Numbered from the stretch's first letter, positions 1 through 7,210 are shown. The stretch: 9,413 nt of DNA from JBDTNQ01 sp039933635 (GCA_039933635.1 JBDTNQ010000138.1:1-9413); one strand, 5' to 3'. Made by a program: numbers and translations. The notes: generated from the letters alone by a model not told the origin.

Positions 1-5
1 CGGGA

Positions 6-252
6 TCAGTGGTTCCCCTTCTCCCGCGGCTGCACGGTCTGCAGATACAACCACAGCGCCTCGAGCTCCGTATCCGACATCTGACCAAACGCCTTTCAGG
101 GCATCGCTGTCAGGATGTCGGTGCCGTCCTTGCGCTTCCCTTCGCGGAGCGCGCGGAAGAAGTCGGCCTCCGTCCAGCCCTTCAGGCCGGTTTCGTGCGG
201 CGTGATGTTGGCAACGATCGGCATGTCCGAGAATCTTGAGCAGTCTCTTCAT
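6..252 (-). pseudogene. c-type cytochrome remnant, internally deleted and with an in-frame stop
   Basis: Read on the minus strand, an ATG at 252-250 opens with MKRLLKILG, the usual beginning of the membrane anchor of a family of small acidobacterial and proteobacterial c-type cytochromes. After nine codons the reading shifts frame. From 224 it continues as PIVANITPHETGLKGWTE, then a DFFRALREGKRKDGTD segment, then AMP-stop-KAFGQMSDTELEALWLYL, ending with a second stop at 8-6. The NITP..TG.WTE.DF..ALR.G...DG....MPW..F..M.D.EL.A.W.YL pattern is the C-terminal half of a cytochrome c domain, including the methionine that usually ligates heme. The anchor helix and the CXXCH heme site that should lie between the two parts are absent. 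A TGA at 98-96 stands where the family has Trp. No Shine-Dalgarno is seen before 252. Deletion, frameshift and nonsense codon together make this a pseudogene; a sequencing error could explain only the stop. Confidence 0.8.
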
Positions 253-325
253 AGGGAGAGGGGGGATAGGGCGCTCCGACGCGAAATATCCTGCACGAGC
301 AACTGCCGTGCGCGCAGGCCTCTTG

Positions 326-580
326 CTACCTGAGGACCATGGCCGCGACGAACCCGGCATAGCCGGCCAGGTACAACCGAATCCACATCGCCATGCGACG
401 CTCCGCCGGCGTGTGGAAGTACCGGTTGCTGACGATGGAATACAGATCCTTGCCCATCCGCGGATCGACAGTGATCCGCCAGGAGGAGTCGCGATAGATC
501 GTCGAGCGCCAACAGTATCGGAGGTACCAGGCCGGGAGGCTGTAGGCCATGAATGCCCAGAAGATCAGCGACGAGGTCAC
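326..580 (-). CDS. small two-helix membrane protein of unknown function
   Basis: This is an 84-residue protein I do not recognise. A GTG start at 580-578 is chosen because TAGGAG lies four bases upstream (the TAG is also the stop of the VWA gene) and because it keeps the first hydrophobic segment whole. The open frame continues further upstream, but that would overlap the VWA gene by well over 100 bases. Residues about 3-22 (SSLIFWAFMAYSLPAWYL) and about 65-83 (MWIRLYLAGYAGFVAAMVL) look like two membrane helices. They are joined by a charged loop of about 40 residues rich in Arg, Tyr and Ser. The protein is therefore probably an inner-membrane hairpin; orientation cannot be fixed. The start lies seven bases after the VWA stop, so it is almost certainly translated from the same mRNA. 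An accessory or anchoring role for the VWA protein is only a guess from position. Confidence 0.7.
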   Translation of the reverse strand: MTSSLIFWAFMAYSLPAWYLRYCWRSTIYRDSSWRITVDPRMGKDLYSIVSNRYFHTPAERRMAMWIRLYLAGYAGFVAAMVLR

Positions 581-593
581 AACGCTCCTACCG
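581..593 (-). promoter_or_regulatory. ribosome binding site deciding the GTG start of the small membrane protein
   Basis: The minus strand reads GGTAGGAGCGTT and then GTG at 580-578. AGGAG sits four bases before the start codon and overlaps the TAG stop of the VWA gene at 590-588. This supports the short 84-residue form and suggests reinitiation by ribosomes finishing the VWA gene. Confidence 0.55.
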
Positions 594-1742
594 GGCGGTG
601 ACGTTCCTGGCCGCCAGGTAGCCGCGACGAGCGGTGATCTCGTAGCGGAGGGATGGATCGGCGGCGTCGACCCGAATCTCGCGCCAGGCCCCGTCACCGA
701 ACGGCCGCACGGGCAGATAGCCAATCACATATTGGTTCGACAGCTCCTCGGCGATGGCCGCGAAGTGACCGCGTGCGTCGCTCATCTTGCTCGCGAAGAA
801 CGCCGCGCCGCCGGTTTCGGTCGCCAGCGTCGCCAACTGCGTCCGCAGAGCGCGGTCGGCGAAGGCCTTGCCCTGGGCGACGAAGTACAACACAACGTTC
901 GCACTCTGCAGGGCGCGTCGCGCAGAGGCCAGCGACGCCCGGCTCGCCACGTCGTCGCCGTCCGTGAACATGACGATCGCGCGACGTTCACTGGAAGACG
1001 GGAAGAGATCGACGGCCTGAATCAGGACATCGTAGAGCGCGGTTGTCCCGGCGGCATGCAGTCGATCGAGCGCGGCGACGCGCGATACGGGGTCAGCGGC
1101 GCGCGGCGCAATTACTTCGAGCGTCGAGTTGAAGACGGCCAGGGTCACCATGTCATTGCGCGGCAGCGCCGCGATGAACGCCCGCGCGGCGGCGCGCAGT
1201 TCCGGCACGGCCGGCGTCATGCTGGCGCTGCCGTCGAGCGCGAGCACCACGTCGCCGCCACTCGACTCCGTGGCGAACGTCGCGATGGTCTGTGGAACGC
1301 CGTCCTCGGACAGCCTGAAGCTGTCGACGCCAAGGCCGCGAACGAAGCGGCGGTTCCGATCCTGCACGCGCACGGCGACGAGGACGGAGTCGGTGCTGGC
1401 GCGAAACGCGGCGACGGTGCCGCGAGTCCGGACCGTCTGGACGAGCCTGGTGCCGTCGGCGAGCTCGGCCACGGCGCGAATGTCGCGCGCGCCACGCATC
1501 GAGGCAGAATCCCACGCGCACTGGTAGGGCACCGTCGAAGCGGCGCATACCCGCGTGCCGTCCACGAAGAAGGTGACCAGCCCTGCGCTGGCCGGACGAA
1601 TCTCGGCCTGCAGCATCATGACGCCGTTCAGCACGTCGTCGGCTGTCGGATTGAGGATGAGGAGTTGGCGGCCCGGCGCCTGCGCACGAGGCGTAGACAC
1701 CAGTACGGCACCCATCAGCAGCGCAAGCACGGAGCGCGTCAC
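588..1742 (-). CDS. secreted VWFA-related (acidobacterial type) protein with Ig-like N-terminal domain
   Basis: The protein has 384 residues. Residues 1-21 form a signal peptide (VTRSVLALLMGAVLVSTP then RAQA). Residues about 27-107 look like a bacterial Ig-like domain (LNPTADDVLNG, VTFFVDGTRVC, VPYQCAWD); C66 and C75 could form a disulfide outside the cytoplasm. Residues about 119-155 match the VAVRVQDRN...GL..DSFRLSEDGVPQTI lead-in that precedes the VWA fold in the family known as 'VWFA-related Acidobacterial domain'. The VWA domain runs from about 164 to 345 and has a complete MIDAS metal site: DGSAS at 170-174, Thr at 233-234 (AAGTTALYDVL) and Asp in MFTDGDD near 261-264. Such domains bind partner proteins through a divalent metal; the partner is unknown here. 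The GTG start is preferred because it overlaps the upstream stop as GTGA and GAGG lies seven bases before it. The open frame reaches 2258 upstream, but that part only shadows the upstream gene. Confidence 0.85.
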   Translation of the reverse strand: MTRSVLALLMGAVLVSTPRAQAPGRQLLILNPTADDVLNGVMMLQAEIRPASAGLVTFFVDGTRVCAASTVPYQCAWDSASMRGARDIRAVAELADGTRLVQTVRTRGTVAAFRASTDSVLVAVRVQDRNRRFVRGLGVDSFRLSEDGVPQTIATFATESSGGDVVLALDGSASMTPAVPELRAAARAFIAALPRNDMVTLAVFNSTLEVIAPRAADPVSRVAALDRLHAAGTTALYDVLIQAVDLFPSSSERRAIVMFTDGDDVASRASLASARRALQSANVVLYFVAQGKAFADRALRTQLATLATETGGAAFFASKMSDARGHFAAIAEELSNQYVIGYLPVRPFGDGAWREIRVDAADPSLRYEITARRGYLAARNVTAR

Positions 1743-1753
1743 GGCACCGCCTC
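1739..1753 (-). promoter_or_regulatory. GTGA stop/start overlap with ribosome binding site (translational coupling)
   Basis: The TGA ending the large secreted protein (1741-1739) shares two bases with the GTG start of the VWA gene (1742-1740). GAGG at 1753-1750 on the minus strand is seven bases upstream of the GTG, inside the end of the upstream gene. This arrangement usually means that the second gene is translated by ribosomes that have just finished the first, so the two proteins are made together. Confidence 0.65.
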
Positions 1754-4732
1754 GTCGAGCGGCGCGAGCACGCCCTCGGCCACGAGCTGCATCACATAGC
1801 CTTCGATTTCGGCGAGTGTCAACTGCCTCGGCCACGTCGTGAGCGACTCCCAGTCGTCGTTGGAGTAGGGCTCGACGTGTGACAGCCAGTCTGCCGCGGC
1901 CAACGGCAGGATATCCGCCACCAGTTGCAGCGGCAGATGCGCGCCGGTCAGCAGTTCGGCAATGCGGAGTTGCAGGTCTGTCGCGAAGGCGGCTGGAACG
2001 CCGGCCATCCAGTACGGGCGAGTGTCGTCGATCGCCCACGCTGGCGCGGCGGCGATGCAAGCGCAGCCGTCGAGCGCCATCGAGGCCACGTGTGCGGGAC
2101 CTCCCAGGCTGGCGATTTCGGACAGGCTCATGTTGGCGATCGCGTCGACGTCGCGCTCGAGGCTCCACGCCAGGACGCCGCGCCGCGTGGCGCCCATTGC
2201 CCTTCCGCGCGGATCCAACCGCGCACCAGCGTCGCCGTTGGCAGCCGCGCGCTGCCAATCCGCCACGATCGAGCGGCCCCGCGCCAGGCGGCGAACGGCG
2301 TCGGCCATCATCTCGATATCCGCGTCCGATGGCTGGACGCGCAGAGCGAGGTCTCGAAAGATGGCATCAAGGACCGGTGTCGCCAGCGAGTCGGCGCGAT
2401 CGAACCGCCGCGGCACCATGGCTTCACCAAGCGACAGATCGAGAAGCAGCCATGACCCCATCAGACCCGAGCCACCTCCCCGCCGCGCCTCTTGCGTGGC
2501 GGGCTGCCACGCCTGGCGCCACCAGTCATCGCGCGCCTCTGCCGGCGACAGATCATGGAACGCCCACGCGTCCGCCTGCAGTGACGGCGTCTGGTGAAGA
2601 GGGGTCATGGCGAGCGCGTAGACGACGGGCTGGACGATCTGATCCGCGGCGGCGCCGAACACGTTCGATACGTCGAGATCCGGCGTTGGCGCCGCACCAG
2701 ATCGGGCAATCGGCGGATCGGTACGCAGCGCGCGCGCAGCGATGCCGAGTTGGCGGTTGAACCGATCGTCGGGTTGCGGACCGAGCAACGAGGGGCGCCC
2801 CGGGACGGTCCGCATGGCGTCGAAGTCGGTCGCCATATTACGGGCCTCCTCGGGCGATCTGAGACCTTCATCCAGCCGGCGATGCAGTCGATCGAGCGCC
2901 GTCTGATCGGCGCGCAACGGCGCGCCCGCGGACAAGGCCAACGCGTCCACATCGCGCCGGGCCACGCGCAATGGATTGCGCTCGTAACCGAGGCCCTCCC
3001 AGATCACCTTCGCCCGCGTCGCCGAATCCATCGCGAGCACACGCGTGATCGACTCACGACCGAGGTTTGTGGCGTCCGGGAGGGGCGCCAAAGCCGGCAG
3101 CAACGTGTCGGTCATCCAGTGGAGGATCCGATCGGTGGTCTCGCGTGGTGGACGAACCGCCGCATCAGCCAGCGAGAGCACGAGCGGACTCGTCACGCGT
3201 GGCGCCAGGTGGCGCAGCCTCGCCGCCTGTTCAACCAATGCGAGCGACGCCTGCCATCGCGCGAGAATCGGCTCGATGGTCGTCCGATCGGCGGCGCGCG
3301 ACAACGCGTACCCGGCGCGACCCATGCGGCCGATCGTGTCCGCGTCGCGAGTGCCCATGCGCTCCAGCGCGAGCGCAAGTGCCGGGAGATCCAGGAACGT
3401 CCGGAGCGCCACCTCGACGGCATCCGGCGATGACGCATCGAGTCGCTCCAACCGCTGCGTGAACCGCAGGAGTTTCACGCGCTCCAACTGTTCGCCTGGT
3501 CGCTCGAACAACCACTGCATGGTCCACGCCACGTCACCAACCGGCAACCTGGCCGACAGCGGCCGAGGCTTCTCCGGCCAGTTCGCGTCGCGCGTCACGC
3601 GTTCGAGCACGGCCGGAAGCCACGCCGGTCCTCCGATGTGACCACCCGGCAACTGGAGCAGCGAGAGTGTCCAGGCCGGATCCTGCGACGGCCGATCGAA
3701 TGGACGAGCGTTGATCGACCACGCTCCGGCCGCCTCGCGGAAAGCGCGATACATCTCATCAATGGCGGCCACCTGCTGCGTGACTCGCGCGGACAGGGCC
3801 TGCTGAACGGACGGTGACGCATGGCGAACGGCGTCGACGAAATACATCAACAAGCCGTCGTCAACGGTGAGCAGGGCTGCGAGAAAGCCGCCGGGCTCTG
3901 AGACGGCACGGCCACCCAGTCGCGCCCACGCCATCGTCATGCCTGAACCGCCAGGCGTGACGACGACGGAGTTGTCAATCTGGACGCTTCGCGCGAACGC
4001 TGAAAACGCCGGAGCCGACTGCTCACGAATGCGCTGCAGGACACGACGGTGCGCGTCGAACCACGCGAGCGTCTGTTCGTCGAGGGCCATGAGGCCGGTG
4101 TAGAAGAGGCCGGTTTCCCGATCGCGCAGCACCGTGCCGAGATCGATTGCGACTGCGGGGGCCGATTCTGACCAGAACTCCGGCAGTGGCAGTGGGACGA
4201 AGCCGGTGGTCAAGGAGAGCGCTTCGGCCTCGCCCATTGTCCACGCGACGGCGATGCCCTCGATATCCAGCCCCAGTGCGCCAGCCCACTCCGCGCGTTC
4301 GCGATCGGTGGCTGATTGGCCCGCGACGTAACGGACCTGGCCGTCGACCTTGCGACGTTCGATCCCCAGGGCCTCGCGGAGACTGCGAAAGCGACCCGCG
4401 TCGGCCCGAGGCGCGCTCGCCGGCGGCGGTGCCACGCGCATCCCGTCGCCGATGATCTGATGGATGGTGTCGACGTTGGCGAGGTATCGCCGAAGCCTGT
4501 CGGTCGCGCGCGACCAGTCACCCGTCCGCGAATGCCGGTACGTGAAATCAACGACGAGACTTGCGTCGAATCGGCCTTTGCTGTCGCCGAGTTTCAGGAC
4601 ACGCCGCGCTGCCTGCACGCCACCGGGCACGACAACTTGTCCCCAGTGTGCCCCCGCGCCGATTGCGGGCGTCGCGAGACACACCAGCATCATCGCGAGA
4701 GTCGAAGCGACCGCACACGTCCTGCGCGTCAT
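1739..4732 (-). CDS. large secreted protein of unknown function (997 residues)
   Basis: I do not recognise a family. The ATG at 4732-4730 begins MTRRTCAVASTLAMMLVCLA followed by TPAIGAGA, a clear Sec signal peptide with cleavage near residues 26-28; a possible TTG start 13 codons earlier would put charged and proline-rich residues before it. After a short segment that looks like beta strand (about 31-65), the protein is rich in Ala, Leu and Arg and reads as amphipathic helices to the end, with Pro/Gly breaks (for example APPPASAPRAD near 101-111 and VVVTPGGSGM near 256-265). No second membrane segment, lipobox cysteine, CXXCH, GxSxG or zinc HExxH stands out, so it is probably a soluble periplasmic or exported protein with a helical scaffold. 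Its stop overlaps the VWA start, the strongest hint to its role: it may work with that metal-binding adhesion-type domain. The ribosome binding site is weak (CAGG, five bases or so upstream). Confidence 0.75.
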   Translation of the reverse strand: MTRRTCAVASTLAMMLVCLATPAIGAGAHWGQVVVPGGVQAARRVLKLGDSKGRFDASLVVDFTYRHSRTGDWSRATDRLRRYLANVDTIHQIIGDGMRVAPPPASAPRADAGRFRSLREALGIERRKVDGQVRYVAGQSATDRERAEWAGALGLDIEGIAVAWTMGEAEALSLTTGFVPLPLPEFWSESAPAVAIDLGTVLRDRETGLFYTGLMALDEQTLAWFDAHRRVLQRIREQSAPAFSAFARSVQIDNSVVVTPGGSGMTMAWARLGGRAVSEPGGFLAALLTVDDGLLMYFVDAVRHASPSVQQALSARVTQQVAAIDEMYRAFREAAGAWSINARPFDRPSQDPAWTLSLLQLPGGHIGGPAWLPAVLERVTRDANWPEKPRPLSARLPVGDVAWTMQWLFERPGEQLERVKLLRFTQRLERLDASSPDAVEVALRTFLDLPALALALERMGTRDADTIGRMGRAGYALSRAADRTTIEPILARWQASLALVEQAARLRHLAPRVTSPLVLSLADAAVRPPRETTDRILHWMTDTLLPALAPLPDATNLGRESITRVLAMDSATRAKVIWEGLGYERNPLRVARRDVDALALSAGAPLRADQTALDRLHRRLDEGLRSPEEARNMATDFDAMRTVPGRPSLLGPQPDDRFNRQLGIAARALRTDPPIARSGAAPTPDLDVSNVFGAAADQIVQPVVYALAMTPLHQTPSLQADAWAFHDLSPAEARDDWWRQAWQPATQEARRGGGSGLMGSWLLLDLSLGEAMVPRRFDRADSLATPVLDAIFRDLALRVQPSDADIEMMADAVRRLARGRSIVADWQRAAANGDAGARLDPRGRAMGATRRGVLAWSLERDVDAIANMSLSEIASLGGPAHVASMALDGCACIAAAPAWAIDDTRPYWMAGVPAAFATDLQLRIAELLTGAHLPLQLVADILPLAAADWLSHVEPYSNDDWESLTTWPRQLTLAEIEGYVMQLVAEGVLAPLDEAVP

Positions 4733-4804
4733 GCTGCCTGCGTGAGGAAACGGGGCCGAGCGTGGGCCCAAGCCACGCAGTCTACTCCTGCTGGTGCGTC
4801 ATTG
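4733..4804. other. short gap between GNAT gene and large secreted protein gene
   Basis: These 72 bases separate the GNAT stop from the start of the large secreted protein. They contain a small perfect hairpin, GCGTGG (4760-4765) with CCACGC (4773-4778) around a seven-base loop, but no T-run on either strand, so a classical terminator is not supported. I see no convincing -10/-35 pair for the downstream operon. Either the promoter is weak or unlike the sigma-70 consensus, or transcription reads through from the genes upstream. Confidence 0.4.
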
Positions 4805-5293
4805 CTACGGCGATGCGCGCCTGGCCGGGCCCGTCGTCTTACGCATCAGAATCTCCGCGCGCCCCGACACGACAAGTGCGTCAAGGCAGCCGACTTCCCG
4901 ATATCCCGCAGCCTCGTAGAACGCACGTCCGTCGGCGTTGAAATCCGAGACGCAGAGGTACAGGTTCGACGTCCTTCCGAATACGCTCATCTCGACGAGA
5001 TCGAGCAGGGTCTTCCCAGCTCCTCGCCGACGCTCGCCGGGCGCGATGGCAAACAGTTCGAGATACTCCCCCAGCAACACGTGCCGCCGCACGACAGCCA
5101 AGCCCACAGCCGACGCCGCCCTGGTCAGGACGTAGACCTTGCGGGAGCGGTCGCGTGCCAGCGTCTCGAAATACGCTGGCCAGGCCTCAGCCGCATAGCC
5201 GAGTGTGCGCCAGGGCTCGGACTCGCTGAGCCACGCCCCAAACACGGCGGCATCCGGCTCAACCAGGTCTCTAGTGGTGTACAGCGGAACCAT
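4805..5293 (-). CDS. GNAT-family N-acetyltransferase
   Basis: A 162-residue protein of typical GNAT length. It would move an acetyl group from acetyl-CoA to an amine; the substrate cannot be told. The signature acetyl-CoA loop is present: strand LELFAIAPGERRRGAGKTLL at about 78-97, with the R/Q-x-x-G-x-G/A core RRRGAG at 88-93. The later motif follows as NADGRAFYEAAGYREVG (about 119-135), where the Tyr and the AGY turn are typical. There is no signal peptide, so it is cytoplasmic. The last 12 residues (TTGPARRASP and neighbours) are a basic tail beyond the fold. The ATG at 5293-5291 lies inside the end of the deacetylase gene, a 23-base overlap. The only purine-rich site upstream, GGGAG, is about 11 bases away. 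The two genes are therefore likely co-transcribed. Confidence 0.85.
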   Translation of the reverse strand: MVPLYTTRDLVEPDAAVFGAWLSESEPWRTLGYAAEAWPAYFETLARDRSRKVYVLTRAASAVGLAVVRRHVLLGEYLELFAIAPGERRRGAGKTLLDLVEMSVFGRTSNLYLCVSDFNADGRAFYEAAGYREVGCLDALVVSGRAEILMRKTTGPARRASP

Positions 5294-5993
5294 GGCCGGC
5301 GCAGCTCCCGAGCATTTCGCTGACGGTCAGCGGCGTCATCCCTCTCTCGACGATGAGGTGCTGGTAGACGTCGGCAATGACCTCGGGCGTATGCCACCCG
5401 CGGCCGTTCGCATGAAAGATGACGATGCTGCCATTGTGCGCGCGCGTTTCGACCTCGGCCGCGATGCGCGCGGCGGGCAGCTTGGGATCTGGATCGCCCG
5501 ACACCACGGACCACAGGACGAAGGTGAGCCCTTCCCTGCGGGCCTCCTCTACCGTATCGGCGTTGTAATCCCCGTACGGCGGCCTGAAAAGCGTGGTCAC
5601 GCGGCCGTAGGTCATGGCCAACGTCTTGACCGGACCGCGCATCTCTTGTGCCTGCGCCGCGGTCGTCAGGTGGCTCATCATGGCGTGCGCCTCGCCGTGC
5701 GAACCGATTTCGAAGTACGGCACCGCCAGCAGTTCGCGCATCTGCGCATCGTGCGTCTCAATCCATCGTCCCGACGGAAAGAACGTTGCATGGATGTGGT
5801 GATCGATCAACTCGCGCACCAGGGCTTCGTCGAAACCGGGAGACTGCTTGACCGGGCACAGGTCGAAGGTCAGCGCAATTCCCTTGCACGCGCCCACGCC
5901 CGATCGGACCACAACTGGCGCTGACCAGGCGACAAGGGCAAGAGACGCGACCGCAACTGCGCCTGCACGCACGAGGCGGTGCCAGGGAGACAT
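5271..5993 (-). CDS. polysaccharide deacetylase family protein (NodB domain, carbohydrate esterase 4 type)
   Basis: The protein has 240 residues. Residues about 8-28 are a hydrophobic export signal or anchor (LVRAGAVAVASLALVAWSA), placing the enzyme outside the cytoplasm. The rest is one NodB domain, the fold that hydrolyses N- or O-acetyl groups from cell-wall or exopolysaccharide sugars using a metal. Motifs in order: IALTFDLCP (39-47), EIGSHGEAH with the HxxxH pair H99/H103, FRPPYGDYN (136-144), LWSVVSGDPDP with D167, and VIFHANGRGW with H194. Oddly, motif 1 is usually TFDDGP: the first Asp, the proposed base, is kept as D44, but the second, a metal ligand, is Leu45. Activity may therefore differ from the classical enzymes. 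It lies 35 bases after the permease gene and overlaps the acetyltransferase gene. No Shine-Dalgarno precedes the ATG; TAAACT sits six bases before it. Confidence 0.85.
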   Translation of the reverse strand: MSPWHRLVRAGAVAVASLALVAWSAPVVVRSGVGACKGIALTFDLCPVKQSPGFDEALVRELIDHHIHATFFPSGRWIETHDAQMRELLAVPYFEIGSHGEAHAMMSHLTTAAQAQEMRGPVKTLAMTYGRVTTLFRPPYGDYNADTVEEARREGLTFVLWSVVSGDPDPKLPAARIAAEVETRAHNGSIVIFHANGRGWHTPEVIADVYQHLIVERGMTPLTVSEMLGSCAGHGSAVHH

Positions 5994-6028
5994 AGGGACA
6001 GTTTACAAGCTGCACGGCTACACCCGGT

Positions 6029-7210
6029 CTATTGCCTGGCGCGGTACCAGGTCGCGAGCATGGCCGCGAATCCGGTGAGGAGGAGGGCGCTGACGGCGAA
6101 GGCGTTGGCGCTCGGAAGATCGGGCCAGATCTGTATCGACAGGGCCCCGATGGCCGGACCGGCGCAAATGCCAACGCCGATCGCAGCCTCGTGCAGGCCG
6201 CCATGCTCGCCTTTGGCCTCGCCCACGTCCATCGCATAGAACAGGGACGAGTAGTAGATGAGACCCGCGGACAACCCGAAGGCGACCTGGGCGAGCACCA
6301 TGACCGTCAGCGACGGCGCCAGAAGAATCGTCGCAAAGCTCAGGATGATGGCGGCGAATGCGGCCACCATCCATCGAAACCTGTAGTGCCATCCCGTCCA
6401 CATCCACAAGACGGCAAAAGCGACCACGCGGCTGAAAAACCAGACGGAGCAGAACAGTCCCACGCGCGTGGGCGAGAGGCCGAGACGACGCGCGAGATCG
6501 GGCATCACCGCCAGTACGGTGTACATCGCCATGTATGCAAAGGGATTGGCAATCCACGCAAGCCGCAGGAACGCCTGCGGTGCAACGCGCCGCTCAGAGG
6601 CTGGCATCTCAGGATGGGGTACCTCGTCCGCGGGTGCCGGCACGACAATGACCGCCGCGGCCCGAGGGCGTAGCCACAACACGGCGCCCGCCTGGGCCAG
6701 GAACATCAGGCCAGGAATCACGAAGATGGCACCACGGCCGATCGCGTCGTACAGACGGCCACCCGAGAAGTAGGCGAGCGCCGTGGCCGACGACCAGGTG
6801 AGGTTGTAGATGCCGACCATATGCGGGACACGGGGCGCTGGCTCGTGCTCGATGACGAGAGCCTCGAGCGCCGGCCAGGTCAGGAGCAACACCGACGTGT
6901 AGGGAACGATCAGGAGGACCTGGCCCACGGGCGAGTCCACGAAGTACGCGACCGCCATGCACAGTGCGAGGCCGGCCAATCCAACCGCCAGGCTTGTGAG
7001 ATACCCGCGGACCTGCGCAAACCGGCCGCCGAACCAAGCCGCAAAAATGTAGGTCGCACCGTGGAGGGCTGCGACGAGCAGGTTGCCGCGATTGCCGAAT
7101 CCGTAGCGATCGTGCAGGAAGAAGAACAGGTAGTTGAGGTAGTACGCACTCGCAATCGTGTTACACGCGGTGAGGGCGTAGTAACAGCCCTTGAGCTGGC
7201 GAAGCGTCAT
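6029..7210 (-). CDS. MFS transporter
   Basis: A 393-residue integral membrane protein of the usual MFS length, with about 12 hydrophobic segments in two halves. The first six helices span roughly residues 12-182. A polar linker rich in Pro, Glu and Arg follows (about 190-212, PAPADEVPHPEMPASERR), then six more helices to 390. Loops GRFAQVRG after helix 2 (62-69) and RRLGLSPTRVG near 241-251 fit the basic cytoplasmic loops of MFS proteins. The second half has a GEAKGEHGGLHEAAIGVG segment (330-347) followed by AGPAIG, which I associate with uncharacterised MFS permeases of Acidobacteria and Verrucomicrobia. The substrate is unknown. The start at 7210-7208 is the first ATG and gives a short cytoplasmic N-terminus; no Shine-Dalgarno is visible before it. 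It is first in the minus-strand run and is divergent from the DinB gene. Confidence 0.85.
   Translation of the reverse strand: MTLRQLKGCYYALTACNTIASAYYLNYLFFFLHDRYGFGNRGNLLVAALHGATYIFAAWFGGRFAQVRGYLTSLAVGLAGLALCMAVAYFVDSPVGQVLLIVPYTSVLLLTWPALEALVIEHEPAPRVPHMVGIYNLTWSSATALAYFSGGRLYDAIGRGAIFVIPGLMFLAQAGAVLWLRPRAAAVIVVPAPADEVPHPEMPASERRVAPQAFLRLAWIANPFAYMAMYTVLAVMPDLARRLGLSPTRVGLFCSVWFFSRVVAFAVLWMWTGWHYRFRWMVAAFAAIILSFATILLAPSLTVMVLAQVAFGLSAGLIYYSSLFYAMDVGEAKGEHGGLHEAAIGVGICAGPAIGALSIQIWPDLPSANAFAVSALLLTGFAAMLATWYRARQ

Noticed and set aside
581..724. N-terminal extension of the small membrane protein
   Set aside because: It would overlap the VWA gene over 130 bases and has a Pro/Arg/Gly-rich shadow composition; the GTG at 580 has its own ribosome site.
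549..1799. 416-codon open frame on the plus strand
   Set aside because: It lies antisense to the VWA gene, whose translation has a signal peptide, a full MIDAS motif and a family match. The plus-strand product is Arg/His/Gly-rich without any domain, as expected from high-GC antisense frames.
1743..2258. Upstream extension of the VWA reading frame
   Set aside because: It overlaps the large protein in another frame, is almost all Arg and Ala, and would bury the signal peptide. The GTG at 1742 has a good ribosome site.
2594..3433. 279-codon plus-strand open frame
   Set aside because: It is antisense to the intact 997-residue gene and has the basic, low-complexity look of a shadow frame.
4760..4778. 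GCGTGG...CCACGC hairpin as a rho-independent terminator
   Set aside because: The stem is only six base pairs and no T-run follows on either strand.
4316..5323. 335-codon open frame on the plus strand
   Set aside because: It is antisense to the start of the large secreted protein and the whole GNAT gene, which has clear motifs. The product has the same Arg-rich shadow composition.
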